Below, one piece after another: positions 1 to 8,299 of a stretch of DNA of 36,500 bases (within the stretch, counting starts at the first letter, position 1; each line of letters begins with the position of its first letter). A program made the translations under genes and the position numbers. The notes beneath the pieces were generated by a model. The model made no database searches. It was not told the DNA's origin and worked only from the letters and a program-made list of their open reading frames with translations. Source of the DNA: Syntrophus sp034006265 (GTDB lineage Bacteria > Desulfobacterota > Syntrophia > Syntrophales > Syntrophaceae); assembly GCA_034006265.1 (NCBI GenBank), contig JAVETB010000021.1:1-36500 (forward strand), in the 5' to 3' direction.

Positions 1-1
1 A

Positions 2-883
2 CGGGCCGAGGGGGCCGATGCCGTGTGTCACGGTGCGACAGGAAAAGGAAACGATCAGGTCCGCTTCGAGTTGACCTACATGGCCCTGGAGCCCAATATC
101 CGGATCATCTCCGCCTGGAAGGATCCCAACTGGCATTTCAAATCCCGTGAGGACATGTTCGATTATGCGGAGAAGCACAGCATTCCCCTGCCGCTCACCC
201 GGGAAAAGCCGTACAGCAGCGACCGGAATCTTCTCCACATTTCTCATGAGGGGGCTATTCTGGAAGATCCGTGGGCTGAGCCTCCGGAAGACATCTTTAC
301 CATCTCCGTCTCTCCCGAAGCCGCACCGGAAACGCCGACCTACGTGGAGATTGATTTTGAGCAGGGAAATCCCGTGGCGCTTGACGGCACGCGTCTGAGT
401 CCGGCGACGCTCATGGAAAAGCTCAATGAAATTGCCGGTGCGAACGGGATCGGCCGCGTCGATATGGTAGAGAACCGGTTCGTCGGCATGAAGTCTCGGG
501 GGGTTTACGAGACGCCCGGGGGAACGGTGCTCTGGGCGGCCCACCGGGCCCTGGAATCGATCACCATGGACAGGGAGGTGATGCTCCTGAGGGATTCCCT
601 GATCCCGAAGTATGCCCAGCTGGCCTACAATGGATTCTGGTTCGCCCCGGAGATGGAAGCCCTGCAGGCCCTCATTGATGAAACCCAGAAAAAGGCCACG
701 GGAACAGCCCGGATAAAGCTGTACAAGGGCAACTGCATCGTCGTGGGGCGAAAGTCTCCCTATTCTCTGTACAGTGAGGACTTTGCCACCTTCGAGAAGG
801 ATGAAGTCTATAATCAGATGGACGCGACGGGATTTATTCGCCTCAATGCCTTGAGGCTGCGCATTGCGGCAATGAAGAAATAA
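2..883 (+). CDS. argG: Argininosuccinate synthase, C-terminal part (5' truncated by window edge)
   Basis: Joins citrulline and aspartate with ATP to make argininosuccinate, the penultimate step of arginine synthesis in the cytoplasm. The reading frame is open from base 2, and about 293 residues are visible of a family length near 400, so the N-terminal ATP-pyrophosphatase motif lies outside the window. The visible part begins with the conserved CHGATGKGNDQVRFE stretch and runs through the C-terminal multimerisation region to a TAA stop. argH follows after 43 bases on the same strand, so the last two arginine steps are co-transcribed, followed by the lysine genes. The frame is intact and nothing is unusual. 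Family assignment is secure; the true start cannot be seen. Confidence 0.96.
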   Translation, partial: RAEGADAVCHGATGKGNDQVRFELTYMALEPNIRIISAWKDPNWHFKSREDMFDYAEKHSIPLPLTREKPYSSDRNLLHISHEGAILEDPWAEPPEDIFTISVSPEAAPETPTYVEIDFEQGNPVALDGTRLSPATLMEKLNEIAGANGIGRVDMVENRFVGMKSRGVYETPGGTVLWAAHRALESITMDREVMLLRDSLIPKYAQLAYNGFWFAPEMEALQALIDETQKKATGTARIKLYKGNCIVVGRKSPYSLYSEDFATFEKDEVYNQMDATGFIRLNALRLRIAAMKK

Positions 884-926
884 GGCGGCCGACCTCCGCT
901 GCAAATGGGAATACCGGGTAGGGGCA

Positions 927-2345
927 ATGAAGGATAAAAGGGAGCGGAGCAAGCCCTGGGGAGGACGTTTTCAGGAGCCGACCCATGAGCTTGTCGAGGC
1001 GTTTACGGCTTCGATCTCTTATGATCGCAGGCTTTTTCGCTATGATATCGAAGGCAGCATCGCACATGCAAAGATGCTGGCCCGCCAGGGGATCGTCAGC
1101 CGCGGCGAGGCCCGTTCCATTGAGGCCGGCCTGAAGGACATTCTGGGGGAGATCGAACGGGGTGTTTTCGAATTTTCTCCTGAAGACGAAGACATTCACA
1201 TGGCGATTGAAAAAGCCTTGATTGGGCGCACGGGGGAGGCAGGGGCAAAACTTCATACGGGCCGAAGCCGCAACGATCAGGTCGCACTGGATGTCAGGCT
1301 CTATCTCAGGGCCGAAATCATGGCGATTCTCGAGAGTGTGGCGACCCTCAAGGCAGTCTTTCTTGAGCTCGCCGAGGAGGAGGCGGAAACGATCCTCCCC
1401 GGCTATACGCATCTGCAGAAGGCTCAGCCGGTCCTTCTTTCCCATTATCTCCTGGCTTACCGGGAAATGCTCGACCGTGACGAGTCGCGTCTGCGGGACT
1501 GCCATCGCCGGGTCAATGTGATGCCTCTGGGGGCTGCCGCCCTGGCAGGCACCTCTCTTCCCATTGACCGGGCCTATGTCGCCCGCCTGCTGAGGTTTCC
1601 CGAAATATCCCACAACAGCATGGATACGGTTTCCGACAGGGATTTTATCGCGGAGTTCCTTTTTGACGCCTCGTTGATCATGATGCACCTGAGCCGTTTC
1701 TGCGAAGATCTCATTCTCTGGTCTACCGGGGAGTTTCATTTTGTGGAAATTTCCGATGCCTTCTCGACGGGCAGCAGCATCATGCCGCAGAAAAAGAACC
1801 CGGACGTGGCGGAACTCATCAGGGGAAAGACGGGCCGGATATACGGCAATCTTGTGGCTCTGTTGACTCTGTTGAAGGGGCTTCCGATGACCTACAACCG
1901 GGACCTCCAGGAGGATAAGGAGCCCCTTTTCGATACCGTCGATACGGTCAAAGCCTGCCTGAACATCCTGGCGGAAATGGTCCGGCATCTGAACTTCAAC
2001 AGGGAAAAGATGGTTCAGGAGGCCCAGGGAGGCTTTTCGACGGCGACGGATCTGGCCGAGTATCTCGTCATGAAAGGCATCCCCTTTCGAGAGGCCCATG
2101 GAATCGTTGGAAGGCTGGTCCGTTTCTGCGTTGATTCTCAGAGGGACCTGGCCTCGTTGTCCCTGGAGGAATTTGGGCGCTTCTGCCCCCTGATCGGCGA
2201 GGATGTGTACGATCGCCTATCCATCCGGAGTTCGGTGCAGAGCAGGACAAGTTATGGGGGGACGGCAGGGATGCAGGTTCGGGAGCAGATCCGGCGCATT
2301 GAGGCCCAGGGCCGTCCTCATCCCGGAAGAAGGAAGGTGTCATGA
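927..2345 (+). CDS. argH: Argininosuccinate lyase
   Basis: Cleaves argininosuccinate to arginine and fumarate, the final arginine step; a cytoplasmic homotetramer. At 472 residues it has the usual family length. It opens with the typical KPWGGRF motif and carries the fumarase/aspartase superfamily signature GSSIMPQKKNP around residues 282-292, including the mobile-loop serines at 283/284. The HTGRSRNDQ motif is present near residue 110. The ATG at 927 follows a GGGG-rich weak ribosome site. The TGA stop overlaps the start of the next gene (ATGA at 2342-2345), which indicates translational coupling. Its position between argG and the lysine genes agrees with deltaproteobacterial arg-lys gene order. 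High confidence. Confidence 0.97.
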   Translation: MKDKRERSKPWGGRFQEPTHELVEAFTASISYDRRLFRYDIEGSIAHAKMLARQGIVSRGEARSIEAGLKDILGEIERGVFEFSPEDEDIHMAIEKALIGRTGEAGAKLHTGRSRNDQVALDVRLYLRAEIMAILESVATLKAVFLELAEEEAETILPGYTHLQKAQPVLLSHYLLAYREMLDRDESRLRDCHRRVNVMPLGAAALAGTSLPIDRAYVARLLRFPEISHNSMDTVSDRDFIAEFLFDASLIMMHLSRFCEDLILWSTGEFHFVEISDAFSTGSSIMPQKKNPDVAELIRGKTGRIYGNLVALLTLLKGLPMTYNRDLQEDKEPLFDTVDTVKACLNILAEMVRHLNFNREKMVQEAQGGFSTATDLAEYLVMKGIPFREAHGIVGRLVRFCVDSQRDLASLSLEEFGRFCPLIGEDVYDRLSIRSSVQSRTSYGGTAGMQVREQIRRIEAQGRPHPGRRKVS

Positions 2346-2845
2346 GGCATTTTCGGATGCATTCGCCGGGAAGGCGGCCCTCTTTGGGGCGTTACCTTGC
2401 CGTTCTTCTGCTGGGCGGGGCCATTCTCTGGTGGATTCAGGGCTGCGGGAAAAAGGCCGATCCTGTTCCTCTCAAGATGGTCGTACCTCCCGCTGTTTCC
2501 GATCTGCGGGCGGAAAGGAGCGGACAGGGAATTGAGCTGCGCTGGAGTACGGTCATTTCCGAAGGACGATTCAAAATTCTGCGCAGCGAGCAGTTTCCTG
2601 ATGAGGACCTCTGCGAGGGCTGTCCGCGGAATTATGTGGTGATTCAGGAGTTGAATACTGGAGACTCCGGGCTGAAATACGAGGGTGCCGGAAATCAGTA
2701 TTTATGGACCGATACCGAGGTGAAGGTTGACAACAGCTATTTTTACCGGATTGTGGTATGCAATGCCTTGGGATACTGCAGTGAGCCTTCCGGGAGCGTG
2801 GCATTGCATACGGCGCAGCAGGATGATTTGAAAGAACATGAATGA
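2342..2845 (+). CDS. Small lipoprotein with LptM-like start and fibronectin-III-like domain
   Basis: A 167-residue predicted lipoprotein. A basic N-terminus and hydrophobic stretch (about residues 18-32) lead to a lipobox IQGC with the acylated Cys at 35. The residues just after it, CGKKADP followed by a Pro-rich stretch, resemble the start of LptM/YifL-type small lipoproteins, which are often next to lysA or dap genes. The remainder, about residues 47-160, looks like one fibronectin type III-like beta sandwich: a SDLRAERSGQGIELRW opening, later YFYRIVVCNALGYCSEPS, and four cysteines that could form disulfides in the periplasm. It overlaps argH by 4 bases and lysA by 8 bases, so it is embedded in the operon. 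No enzymatic motif is visible. Its function is unknown; an envelope role is inferred only from the lipobox. Confidence 0.85.
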   Translation: MRHFRMHSPGRRPSLGRYLAVLLLGGAILWWIQGCGKKADPVPLKMVVPPAVSDLRAERSGQGIELRWSTVISEGRFKILRSEQFPDEDLCEGCPRNYVVIQELNTGDSGLKYEGAGNQYLWTDTEVKVDNSYFYRIVVCNALGYCSEPSGSVALHTAQQDDLKEHE

Positions 2846-4106
2846 CTTTCTATATGACAATCAGCAGTTGATGTGCGAGAAGGTCCCGGTTTCCCGGATT
2901 GCGGAAGAGGTGGGCACACCCTTCTATCTCTATAGCTACGCGACGTTAAGGAATCATTTTCGCGTATTTAAAGAGGCGTTTGCCGACGTGCCCCACATCA
3001 TCTGCTTCGCCGTGAAGGCCAATTCAAACCTGGCTGTCCTCAGGGTGTTCATCGATGAGGGAGGCGGAGTTGACATTGTTTCAGGGGGGGAATTGTTCCG
3101 TGCTTTCTCGGCCGGTGTAGATCCGGGAAAAGTCGTGTATTCGGGGGTAGGGAAGCGCGTTGATGAGATTGAATACGCCCTGCGCTCGAACATCCTGATG
3201 TTCAATGTGGAATCCTGGCAGGAGCTGGAGGTGATCAACCAGTGCGCGCAGGGGCTCGGGCTCAGAGCGGGTATTGCTTTGAGGGTCAATCCGGATGTTG
3301 ATCCAAAGACCCATCCCCATATTTCCACGGGACTCAAGGAAAACAAATTCGGGATAGACATCGAACGCTCTCTGGAGACGTACCGCCTGGCGAATTCTCT
3401 GAAGCATGTCGACATCAAGGGAGTGAGCTGCCATATCGGTTCCCAGGTGACCCGCCTGTCCCCGTTCGTCGAAGCCCTGGATCGGCTTTCCGGTCTGGTG
3501 CGCCAGCTGAAGGAGGAGGGCTTTGACATCCGTTATATTGACCTGGGGGGAGGGCTTGGCATTACCTACGATTCGGAGACGCCTCCTCACCCGTCGGAAT
3601 ACGCGGAAGTGGTTTTATCGGCTGCCAGGGACCTGGATTGCACCTTCATCTTCGAACCGGGAAGAGTTATTGTCGGCAATGCGGGAATTCTCGTCACGAA
3701 AGTCCTCTACACGAAAAGTACGGACAATAAAAACTTCATCATCGTGGACGCCGGGATGAACGATCTCGTCCGGCCGAGCCTCTATAACTCGTTTCATGCG
3801 ATCCGGCCCGTTGCCTTGGAAAACAGGAAGGAAATTGTGGCTGATGTGGTCGGTCCCATCTGTGAATCCGGAGATTATCTCGCCAAGGCGAGAAAAATAG
3901 CCTCCTTCGAGAGAGGCGACCTGCTGGCTGTTTTCAGCGCCGGAGCCTACGGTTTCACCATGGCTTCCAATTACAATTCGCGGCCGAGAATTCCGGAGAT
4001 CATGGTCCGGGAGGATCGGTATCACATCATTCGTAAGCGGGAGACCTATGCCGATTTGATATCGCATGAGGAAATCCCGCCGTTTCTGATCAAACAGCCA
4101 GGTTAA
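2838..4106 (+). CDS. lysA: Diaminopimelate decarboxylase
   Basis: PLP enzyme converting meso-diaminopimelate to lysine. It is a fold-type III (alanine racemase-like) decarboxylase of 422 residues, the normal length. The PLP-binding lysine is K60 in FAVKANSN. HIGSQ, the phosphate-binding GGGLGI, EPGR and the CESGD active-site motif contributed across the dimer are all visible. The ATG at 2838 lies inside the end of the preceding lipoprotein gene (8-base overlap), suggesting coupled translation. dapA and dapB follow, so the late lysine and peptidoglycan-precursor branch is encoded together. Nothing is missing or broken. Confidence 0.97.
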   Translation: MNDFLYDNQQLMCEKVPVSRIAEEVGTPFYLYSYATLRNHFRVFKEAFADVPHIICFAVKANSNLAVLRVFIDEGGGVDIVSGGELFRAFSAGVDPGKVVYSGVGKRVDEIEYALRSNILMFNVESWQELEVINQCAQGLGLRAGIALRVNPDVDPKTHPHISTGLKENKFGIDIERSLETYRLANSLKHVDIKGVSCHIGSQVTRLSPFVEALDRLSGLVRQLKEEGFDIRYIDLGGGLGITYDSETPPHPSEYAEVVLSAARDLDCTFIFEPGRVIVGNAGILVTKVLYTKSTDNKNFIIVDAGMNDLVRPSLYNSFHAIRPVALENRKEIVADVVGPICESGDYLAKARKIASFERGDLLAVFSAGAYGFTMASNYNSRPRIPEIMVREDRYHIIRKRETYADLISHEEIPPFLIKQPG

Positions 4107-4139
4107 TCCTGCAAGAAAAGGGAGGGGGACAGGAGGAAT

Positions 4140-5015
4140 ATGTTTAAAGGAGCGATTGTTGCGATTGTGACGCCGTTTAAGAATGGCGAAGTTGATGAGC
4201 AGGCGTTGAGGGAGCTGATCGAGTTCCAGATTGAATCGGGAACGGACGGTATCGTCCCCTGCGGGACGACGGGCGAATCGGCGACGCTTTCCCATGCCGA
4301 GCATGACCGGGTTATCGAGATCACCATTGACGCCGTAAAAAAGCGGGTTCCTGTCATTGCGGGAACGGGATCCAACAGCACGGCGGAGGCCATGAGATTG
4401 ACACGGCACGCCCATGAGGCAGGCGCCGACGGCGCGCTGGTGGTGGCCCCGTACTATAACCGGCCGACTCAGGAAGGGTTGTATCAGCATTATAAGGCCT
4501 TGGCTGAGAGCGTCCCCATGCCAATCGTCCCCTATAACATTCCCAGCCGCACGGGGGTGAACATCCTTCCGGAAACCGTGGCCCGGCTGGCGAAAATCGA
4601 CAACATCGTCGGGGTCAAGGAAGCTTCGGGCTCTCTGAAGCAGATGAATGAAGTGATACAGCTCTGCGACAGCACGTTTTCCGTTCTATCGGGAGATGAT
4701 TTTTTTACGCTTCCCCTGTTGACGCTGGGAGGAAAGGGTGTCATCTCCGTGATTTCCAATGTTGCCCCGGCGGATATGGCCGGGCTCGTGGACGCCTTTG
4801 AGGCCGGAGACCTGAAAAAAGCCCGGGAGCTGCACGACAGGATGGTCTCCCTGATTGATGCCCTGTTTCTTGAGACCAATCCGGTCCCGGTCAAAGCGGC
4901 ATTGGCTATGATGGGAAAAATGTCGGCTGACGTCCGTCTTCCTCTGTGCCGGATGTCGGAAGGGAATCTGGAAAGGCTGAGGCAGGCCATGCGCAATTAC
5001 CGCCTCATTGCCTAA
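4140..5015 (+). CDS. dapA: 4-hydroxy-tetrahydrodipicolinate synthase
   Basis: Condenses pyruvate with aspartate semialdehyde, the first committed step of the diaminopimelate/lysine pathway. It is a 291-residue TIM-barrel class I aldolase. The Schiff-base lysine is K160 in VGVKEASG, the catalytic tyrosine is Y132 in PYNIPSRTG, and T43/T44 in CGTTGES complete the triad, matching E. coli DapA positions 161, 133 and 44/45. The start is supported by an AGGAGG site (about 4132-4137) just before the ATG. It lies 33 bases after lysA and is followed by dapB. Members of this family can be mistaken for N-acetylneuraminate lyase, but the lysine-operon context and CGTTGES motif favour DapA. Confidence 0.97.
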   Translation: MFKGAIVAIVTPFKNGEVDEQALRELIEFQIESGTDGIVPCGTTGESATLSHAEHDRVIEITIDAVKKRVPVIAGTGSNSTAEAMRLTRHAHEAGADGALVVAPYYNRPTQEGLYQHYKALAESVPMPIVPYNIPSRTGVNILPETVARLAKIDNIVGVKEASGSLKQMNEVIQLCDSTFSVLSGDDFFTLPLLTLGGKGVISVISNVAPADMAGLVDAFEAGDLKKARELHDRMVSLIDALFLETNPVPVKAALAMMGKMSADVRLPLCRMSEGNLERLRQAMRNYRLIA

Positions 5016-5096
5016 CGGCACAAGGCGTTAGATACGTGAGTGAATTTCCCGAATTCCGTCATGGGACGGAAATCGGCAGGGCAGGGAGTGCAATCC

Positions 5097-5903
5097 ATGG
5101 TGAAAGCCGTTGTGACCGGTGCCGGTGGACGAATGGGAGGCCGGATAATCAGTTTAATGGAGGCCGAGGAGGGGATCAATCTGGCGGCCGCCGTTGAAAG
5201 AGGGGATCATCCTGCGATCGGGCGGGATGTAGGTGAAATCCTGGGACTGGGAAAGCGGGGGATGGCTGTTGAGGGCGATTTTTCCGACTGCGTATCCCGG
5301 GGGGATGTCGCCATAGACTTTACGAGCCACGCGGTCTCGCTGCAGAATCTCCGATTCGCCGCACAGCTTAGGAAGCCCATGGTCATAGGCAGCACGGGAT
5401 TTTCCCCGGAGGAGATGGAGGAAATCCGGGGGTTAGTCGGGAACGTCCCCTGTGTTCTTGCCCCAAACATGAGTGTGGGCGTCAACGTTCTGTTCAAGGT
5501 AATCAGGACGGTGGCGGAAATACTCGGTGACGACTATGACGTGGAAATCCTGGAGGCCCATCACCACTTGAAAAAAGATGCGCCCAGCGGAACAGCCATG
5601 AAAATGGCCCATATCATTGCAGAGGCGTTGGGCCGCGATCTGGATGAAGTCGGGATCTATGAGCGAAAAGGGCTCATCGGAGAGCGTCCTCGGAAGGAAA
5701 TCGGGATCCAGACCCTGAGGGCCGGAGACATCGTGGGTGAACATACGGTCCTTTTCGGCGCCGTCGGTGAGAGGCTGGAATTGATCCATCGCGCCCACAG
5801 CAGGGACAACTTCGCCAAGGGGGCCATTCGGGCGGCGAAGTGGGTGGTTGAGCAGGAACCCGGGCTCTATGATATGCAGGATGTCCTCGGGCTCAGGACG
5901 TAG
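5097..5903 (+). CDS. dapB: 4-hydroxy-tetrahydrodipicolinate reductase
   Basis: NAD(P)H-dependent reductase of the diaminopimelate pathway, acting on the DapA product. The N-terminal Rossmann motif is VTGAGGRMGG (residues 6-15). The catalytic motif EAHHHLKKDAPSGTA carries the expected acid/base histidine (H155) and lysine (K159). I chose ATG 5097, giving 268 residues, because GGGAG sits about 8 bases upstream and the Rossmann strand starts immediately after it. An in-frame GTG at 5040 would add 19 residues that do not look like DapB. It follows dapA in the lysine operon. No dapL or dapD gene follows in this window, so the next pathway steps are encoded elsewhere. Confidence 0.95.
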   Translation: MVKAVVTGAGGRMGGRIISLMEAEEGINLAAAVERGDHPAIGRDVGEILGLGKRGMAVEGDFSDCVSRGDVAIDFTSHAVSLQNLRFAAQLRKPMVIGSTGFSPEEMEEIRGLVGNVPCVLAPNMSVGVNVLFKVIRTVAEILGDDYDVEILEAHHHLKKDAPSGTAMKMAHIIAEALGRDLDEVGIYERKGLIGERPRKEIGIQTLRAGDIVGEHTVLFGAVGERLELIHRAHSRDNFAKGAIRAAKWVVEQEPGLYDMQDVLGLRT

Positions 5904-5936
5904 AAAATCCGGGAGAACGAAGTCGGAAATGTAAAC

Positions 5937-6467
5937 GTGGGGCAGGCGGAAGAGAGCCTTTTGGAACAGACCTCGGGTGTCATCTGTTATATCGGGATCG
6001 GTTCAAACCAGGAAGGGCCTGTGGGGCAGTGCCTGGATGCCGTCCGACGCATTGGCGGCGTTAGCGGCGTTAAATTTTTGCGCTGCTCATCGCTCTACAG
6101 GACCGAACCCATCGGATTAAAAGATCAGGATGATTACGTCAACGCCGTTGTCGAGGTGAGGAGCATCCTGAGCGCCAGGAAGCTTCTCAACGCCCTCTTG
6201 AATATCGAGGCCGACATGGGGAGAATCCGAACGGTCCGCTGGGGACCACGGATCATTGACCTGGACCTTCTTCTTTACGGACAGGAGGTCATTCAGGAAA
6301 GCGATCTCGTCATTCCCCACCCGGAACTTCATCGAAGAAGGTTTGTTCTTGTTCCTCTCAACGAACTGGCGTCCTATGTCATCCATCCGAGCTTCGGGGT
6401 GTCCATCCGGGGATTACTGAAGAGGCTTCAGGACGAAAGCAGAGTGGAACGTATCGAACAGGGTTGA
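5937..6467 (+). CDS. folK: 2-amino-4-hydroxy-6-hydroxymethyldihydropteridine pyrophosphokinase
   Basis: Transfers pyrophosphate from ATP to 6-hydroxymethyl-dihydropterin in folate synthesis. Motifs run in order: YIGIGSN near residues 18-24, SSLYRTEPIG, DQDDYVNAVVEV, and the HPPK signature RWGPRIIDLDLLLYG with the two Mg-binding aspartates. The GTG start at 5937 gives 176 residues, with about 15 residues ahead of the usual first strand; a downstream TTG at 5961 is a possible alternative because neither has a strong ribosome site. It lies in the same direction as dapB after a 33-base gap. Nearby tetrahydrofolate use appears later in the window (formate-tetrahydrofolate ligase), but that is a separate transcription unit. 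Confidence 0.93.
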   Translation: MGQAEESLLEQTSGVICYIGIGSNQEGPVGQCLDAVRRIGGVSGVKFLRCSSLYRTEPIGLKDQDDYVNAVVEVRSILSARKLLNALLNIEADMGRIRTVRWGPRIIDLDLLLYGQEVIQESDLVIPHPELHRRRFVLVPLNELASYVIHPSFGVSIRGLLKRLQDESRVERIEQG

Positions 6468-6476
6468 ATTGACAGC

Positions 6477-6752
6477 ATGATTTTTCGTTTTCTTTTTTTT
6501 GTCGTTGTCGCTTATCTCCTTTATCGGCTCACAACGGGCCTGCTGGGAGCTGCATCGAGAAAGAAGCCTCAGGTAAGCCACTCTCTCGATGGAAGAATCA
6601 TTCAGGGGGGGGATCTCGTTCAGGACCCTTACTGTAAAACGTACATCCCCGAAAAGGATGCCTATAAAGGGACTCTCAACGGGGTCACCTTGAATTTTTG
6701 TAGTGAAGCCTGTTTCAAAAAATATAAAAGGATGCAGAAGAAAGAATCCTGA
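6477..6752 (+). CDS. PP0621-like small membrane protein with cysteine (TRASH/YHS-like) motif
   Basis: A 91-residue protein with one N-terminal transmembrane segment (about residues 2-17), a basic linker, and a soluble tail with three cysteines: C53 in DPYCKTY, and C75 and C79 in NFCSEACFKKY. This arrangement matches the small PP0621-type proteins, whose tail resembles the metal-binding TRASH/YHS fold, with N-terminal DPxC and C-terminal FCSxxC. Metal binding is inferred from the cysteines. It sits between folK (9-base gap) and the transaldolase gene (11-base gap), so it is part of the operon; its role is unknown. The start has little ribosome-site support, but the hydrophobic segment begins right at the ATG. 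Confidence 0.8.
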   Translation: MIFRFLFFVVVAYLLYRLTTGLLGAASRKKPQVSHSLDGRIIQGGDLVQDPYCKTYIPEKDAYKGTLNGVTLNFCSEACFKKYKRMQKKES

Positions 6753-6763
6753 AAGGAAATGCC

Positions 6764-7417
6764 ATGAAATTTTTTATCGATACGGCGAACATCCGTGAAA
6801 TTGAGGAAGGGCTGAGCCTGGGAATGGTGGATGGCGTAACCACCAATCCATCCCTGATCGCCAGGGAGAAAAAGCCCTTCAAAAACGTCGTCACAGAAAT
6901 TCTGGAGCGGGTCAGTGGACCGGTCAGCCTCGAAGTGGTGGGGCTGAAAGCGGAGGAGATGGTTGAAGAGGGGAAAAAGCTGGCCAGGCTGGGAGAGCAG
7001 GTGGTGATCAAAGTTCCTATGACCACGGAAGGGTTGAAGGCAACCAAGATCCTGTCTTCAGAGGGGATCTCCGTAAACCAGACCCTCGTCTTCTCGCCGG
7101 TTCAGGCCCTGATGGCGGCCAAGGCCGGCGCCGCCTATGTCAGCCCCTTTGTGGGCAGGCTCGATGATGCATCCCATAACGGCATGGATATTGTAGAACA
7201 GATTCTAGCCATCTATGATTGCTACGGGTTTGATACGGAAGTCATTGTGGCCAGCATCCGCCATCCCCGCCATGTTCTTGAAGGGGCGCTTATGGGAGCC
7301 GATATTGCGACCATACCCTTCAAGGTCATTGAACAGCTTGCAAAGCATCCCTTGACGGACAAGGGCATCGAATTGTTTCTCGCGGATTGGAAAAAGGTTG
7401 TTAAACTTGAAAAATAG
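6764..7417 (+). CDS. Transaldolase (small, FSA/TalC-like subfamily)
   Basis: A 217-residue TIM-barrel aldolase of the small transaldolase / fructose-6-phosphate aldolase family, acting in the non-oxidative pentose phosphate pathway. It opens with MKFFIDTANI and the GVTTNPSL motif; the Schiff-base lysine is K83 in VIKVPMT. In YVSPFVGRLDD the residue equivalent to Tyr131 of E. coli FSA is Phe (F129). In this family Phe at that site goes with true transaldolase activity and Tyr with fructose-6-phosphate aldolase activity, so I favour transaldolase. An AAAGGA ribosome site precedes the ATG. It closely follows the PP0621-like gene and precedes pgsA. Confidence 0.93.
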   Translation: MKFFIDTANIREIEEGLSLGMVDGVTTNPSLIAREKKPFKNVVTEILERVSGPVSLEVVGLKAEEMVEEGKKLARLGEQVVIKVPMTTEGLKATKILSSEGISVNQTLVFSPVQALMAAKAGAAYVSPFVGRLDDASHNGMDIVEQILAIYDCYGFDTEVIVASIRHPRHVLEGALMGADIATIPFKVIEQLAKHPLTDKGIELFLADWKKVVKLEK

Positions 7418-7444
7418 GGAAGCCCCTTTTTGCCAGAGCATTAG

Positions 7445-8050
7445 ATGAATATCTCGCAGAAAAAAATGAATCGACATCCACTGATTTCATCGGGGGAGAA
7501 AATCTTCAATCTGCCCAACATCATCACCATGGGGAGGATCGGTTTTATTCCGGTCCTCTTTTTCCTTTTGACGGAACCGGGTTTGACGTGGAGCTTGGTG
7601 ATTGCATTCTGTTTTGTTGCCGCTGCGCTGACGGACCTCCTGGATGGCTATCTGGCGAGAAAGTACGAAATTGTCACAAAAATGGGCCAGTTCCTGGATC
7701 CCATTGCAGACAAGCTCATCGTGAATACGGCCATGATTCTCATGATTCCCATTGGTCGCATCCCTGCGTGGGCTGTAGCGATTACGATTATTCGGGATAT
7801 TGCCGTAGACGGCATGCGCAGCATCGCCTCCGGGGAGGGACTTGTGATTGACGCCAGCTCCCTGGGAAAGAAAAAGACCCTCTGCCAGACCGTGGCCGTA
7901 ACCGCTTTGATCATTCATTATCCATTTCTGGGAATCGGCGCCCATGCCGTGGGCATGGTAATCCTCTATATTGCCCTTTTCTTTACGGTATATTCCGGCT
8001 TAGATTACTTTATCAAGTTCTATCACAGCACCCTCATGGGCCGGGAATAG
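7445..8050 (+). CDS. pgsA: CDP-diacylglycerol--glycerol-3-phosphate 3-phosphatidyltransferase
   Basis: Integral membrane enzyme making phosphatidylglycerol-phosphate from CDP-diacylglycerol and glycerol-3-phosphate. It has the complete CDP-alcohol phosphatidyltransferase motif D-x2-D-G-x2-A-R-x8-G-x3-D-x3-D, with D64, D67, G68, A71, R72, G81, D85 and D89. At 201 residues it has the usual length, with several hydrophobic helices and a NLPNIITMGRI opening typical of PgsA. ATG 7445 gives a short polar leader; an internal ATG at 7466 is a possible alternative. It is the last protein gene of the operon, and two tRNA genes follow on the same strand. Confidence 0.94.
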   Translation: MNISQKKMNRHPLISSGEKIFNLPNIITMGRIGFIPVLFFLLTEPGLTWSLVIAFCFVAAALTDLLDGYLARKYEIVTKMGQFLDPIADKLIVNTAMILMIPIGRIPAWAVAITIIRDIAVDGMRSIASGEGLVIDASSLGKKKTLCQTVAVTALIIHYPFLGIGAHAVGMVILYIALFFTVYSGLDYFIKFYHSTLMGRE

Positions 8051-8070
8051 GGGTGCCGGTAAGATTTCTA

Positions 8071-8097
8071 TTGACAAAACAGGTCATCTATTATATT
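8071..8097 (+). promoter_or_regulatory. Sigma-70 type promoter for the tRNA-Gly/tRNA-Cys unit
   Basis: A perfect -35 TTGACA at 8071-8076 and a -10 TATATT at 8092-8097 (five of six matches) are separated by 15 bases. The predicted start near 8104 lies about 20 bases before the tRNA-Gly 5' end. The short spacer is the only weakness. Confidence 0.6.
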
Positions 8098-8124
8098 CAG
8101 GCCACCATTGCTGGGATTGAGGAA

Positions 8125-8199
8125 GCGGGCGTAACTCAGCGGTAGAGTGCCACCTTGCCAAGGTGGACGTCGACGGTTCGAATCCGTTCGCCCGCTCCA
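8125..8199 (+). tRNA. glyW: tRNA-Gly (anticodon GCC)
   Basis: Complete cloverleaf. The acceptor stem GCGGGCG (8125-8131) pairs with CGCCCGC (8189-8195), with discriminator T at 8196 and CCA encoded at 8197-8199. The anticodon stem CCACC/GGTGG encloses loop TTGCCAA with anticodon GCC at 8157-8159. The T-arm carries GGTTCGAATCC. It follows pgsA and precedes tRNA-Cys by 9 bases. Confidence 0.97.
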
Positions 8200-8208
8200 T
8201 TTTTTTAC

Positions 8209-8283
8209 GGCGGCATAGCCAAGTGGTAAGGCAGCGGTCTGCAAAACCGTTATACTCCGGTTCAAATCCGGATGCCGCCTCCA
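8209..8283 (+). tRNA. cysT: tRNA-Cys (anticodon GCA)
   Basis: Acceptor GGCGGCA (8209-8215) pairs with TGCCGCC (8273-8279). The discriminator is T at 8280, the identity base expected for cysteine tRNA, and CCA is encoded at 8281-8283. The anticodon loop CTGCAAA carries GCA at 8241-8243. The T-loop is GGTTCAAATCC. It is co-transcribed with the preceding tRNA-Gly. Confidence 0.97.
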
Positions 8284-8299
8284 TTTTAAGGGGAAATCG

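Noticed and set aside
843..2099. Long minus-strand open frame opposite argH
   Set aside because: A shadow of the argH coding frame in GC-rich DNA; argH has complete family motifs and the antisense product has none.
8068..8284. Minus-strand open frames across the two tRNA genes (translations containing GFEPSTSTLARWHSTAELRP-type text)
   Set aside because: These are the well-known spurious proteins produced by translating the antisense of tRNA genes; the tRNA cloverleaves explain the sequence.
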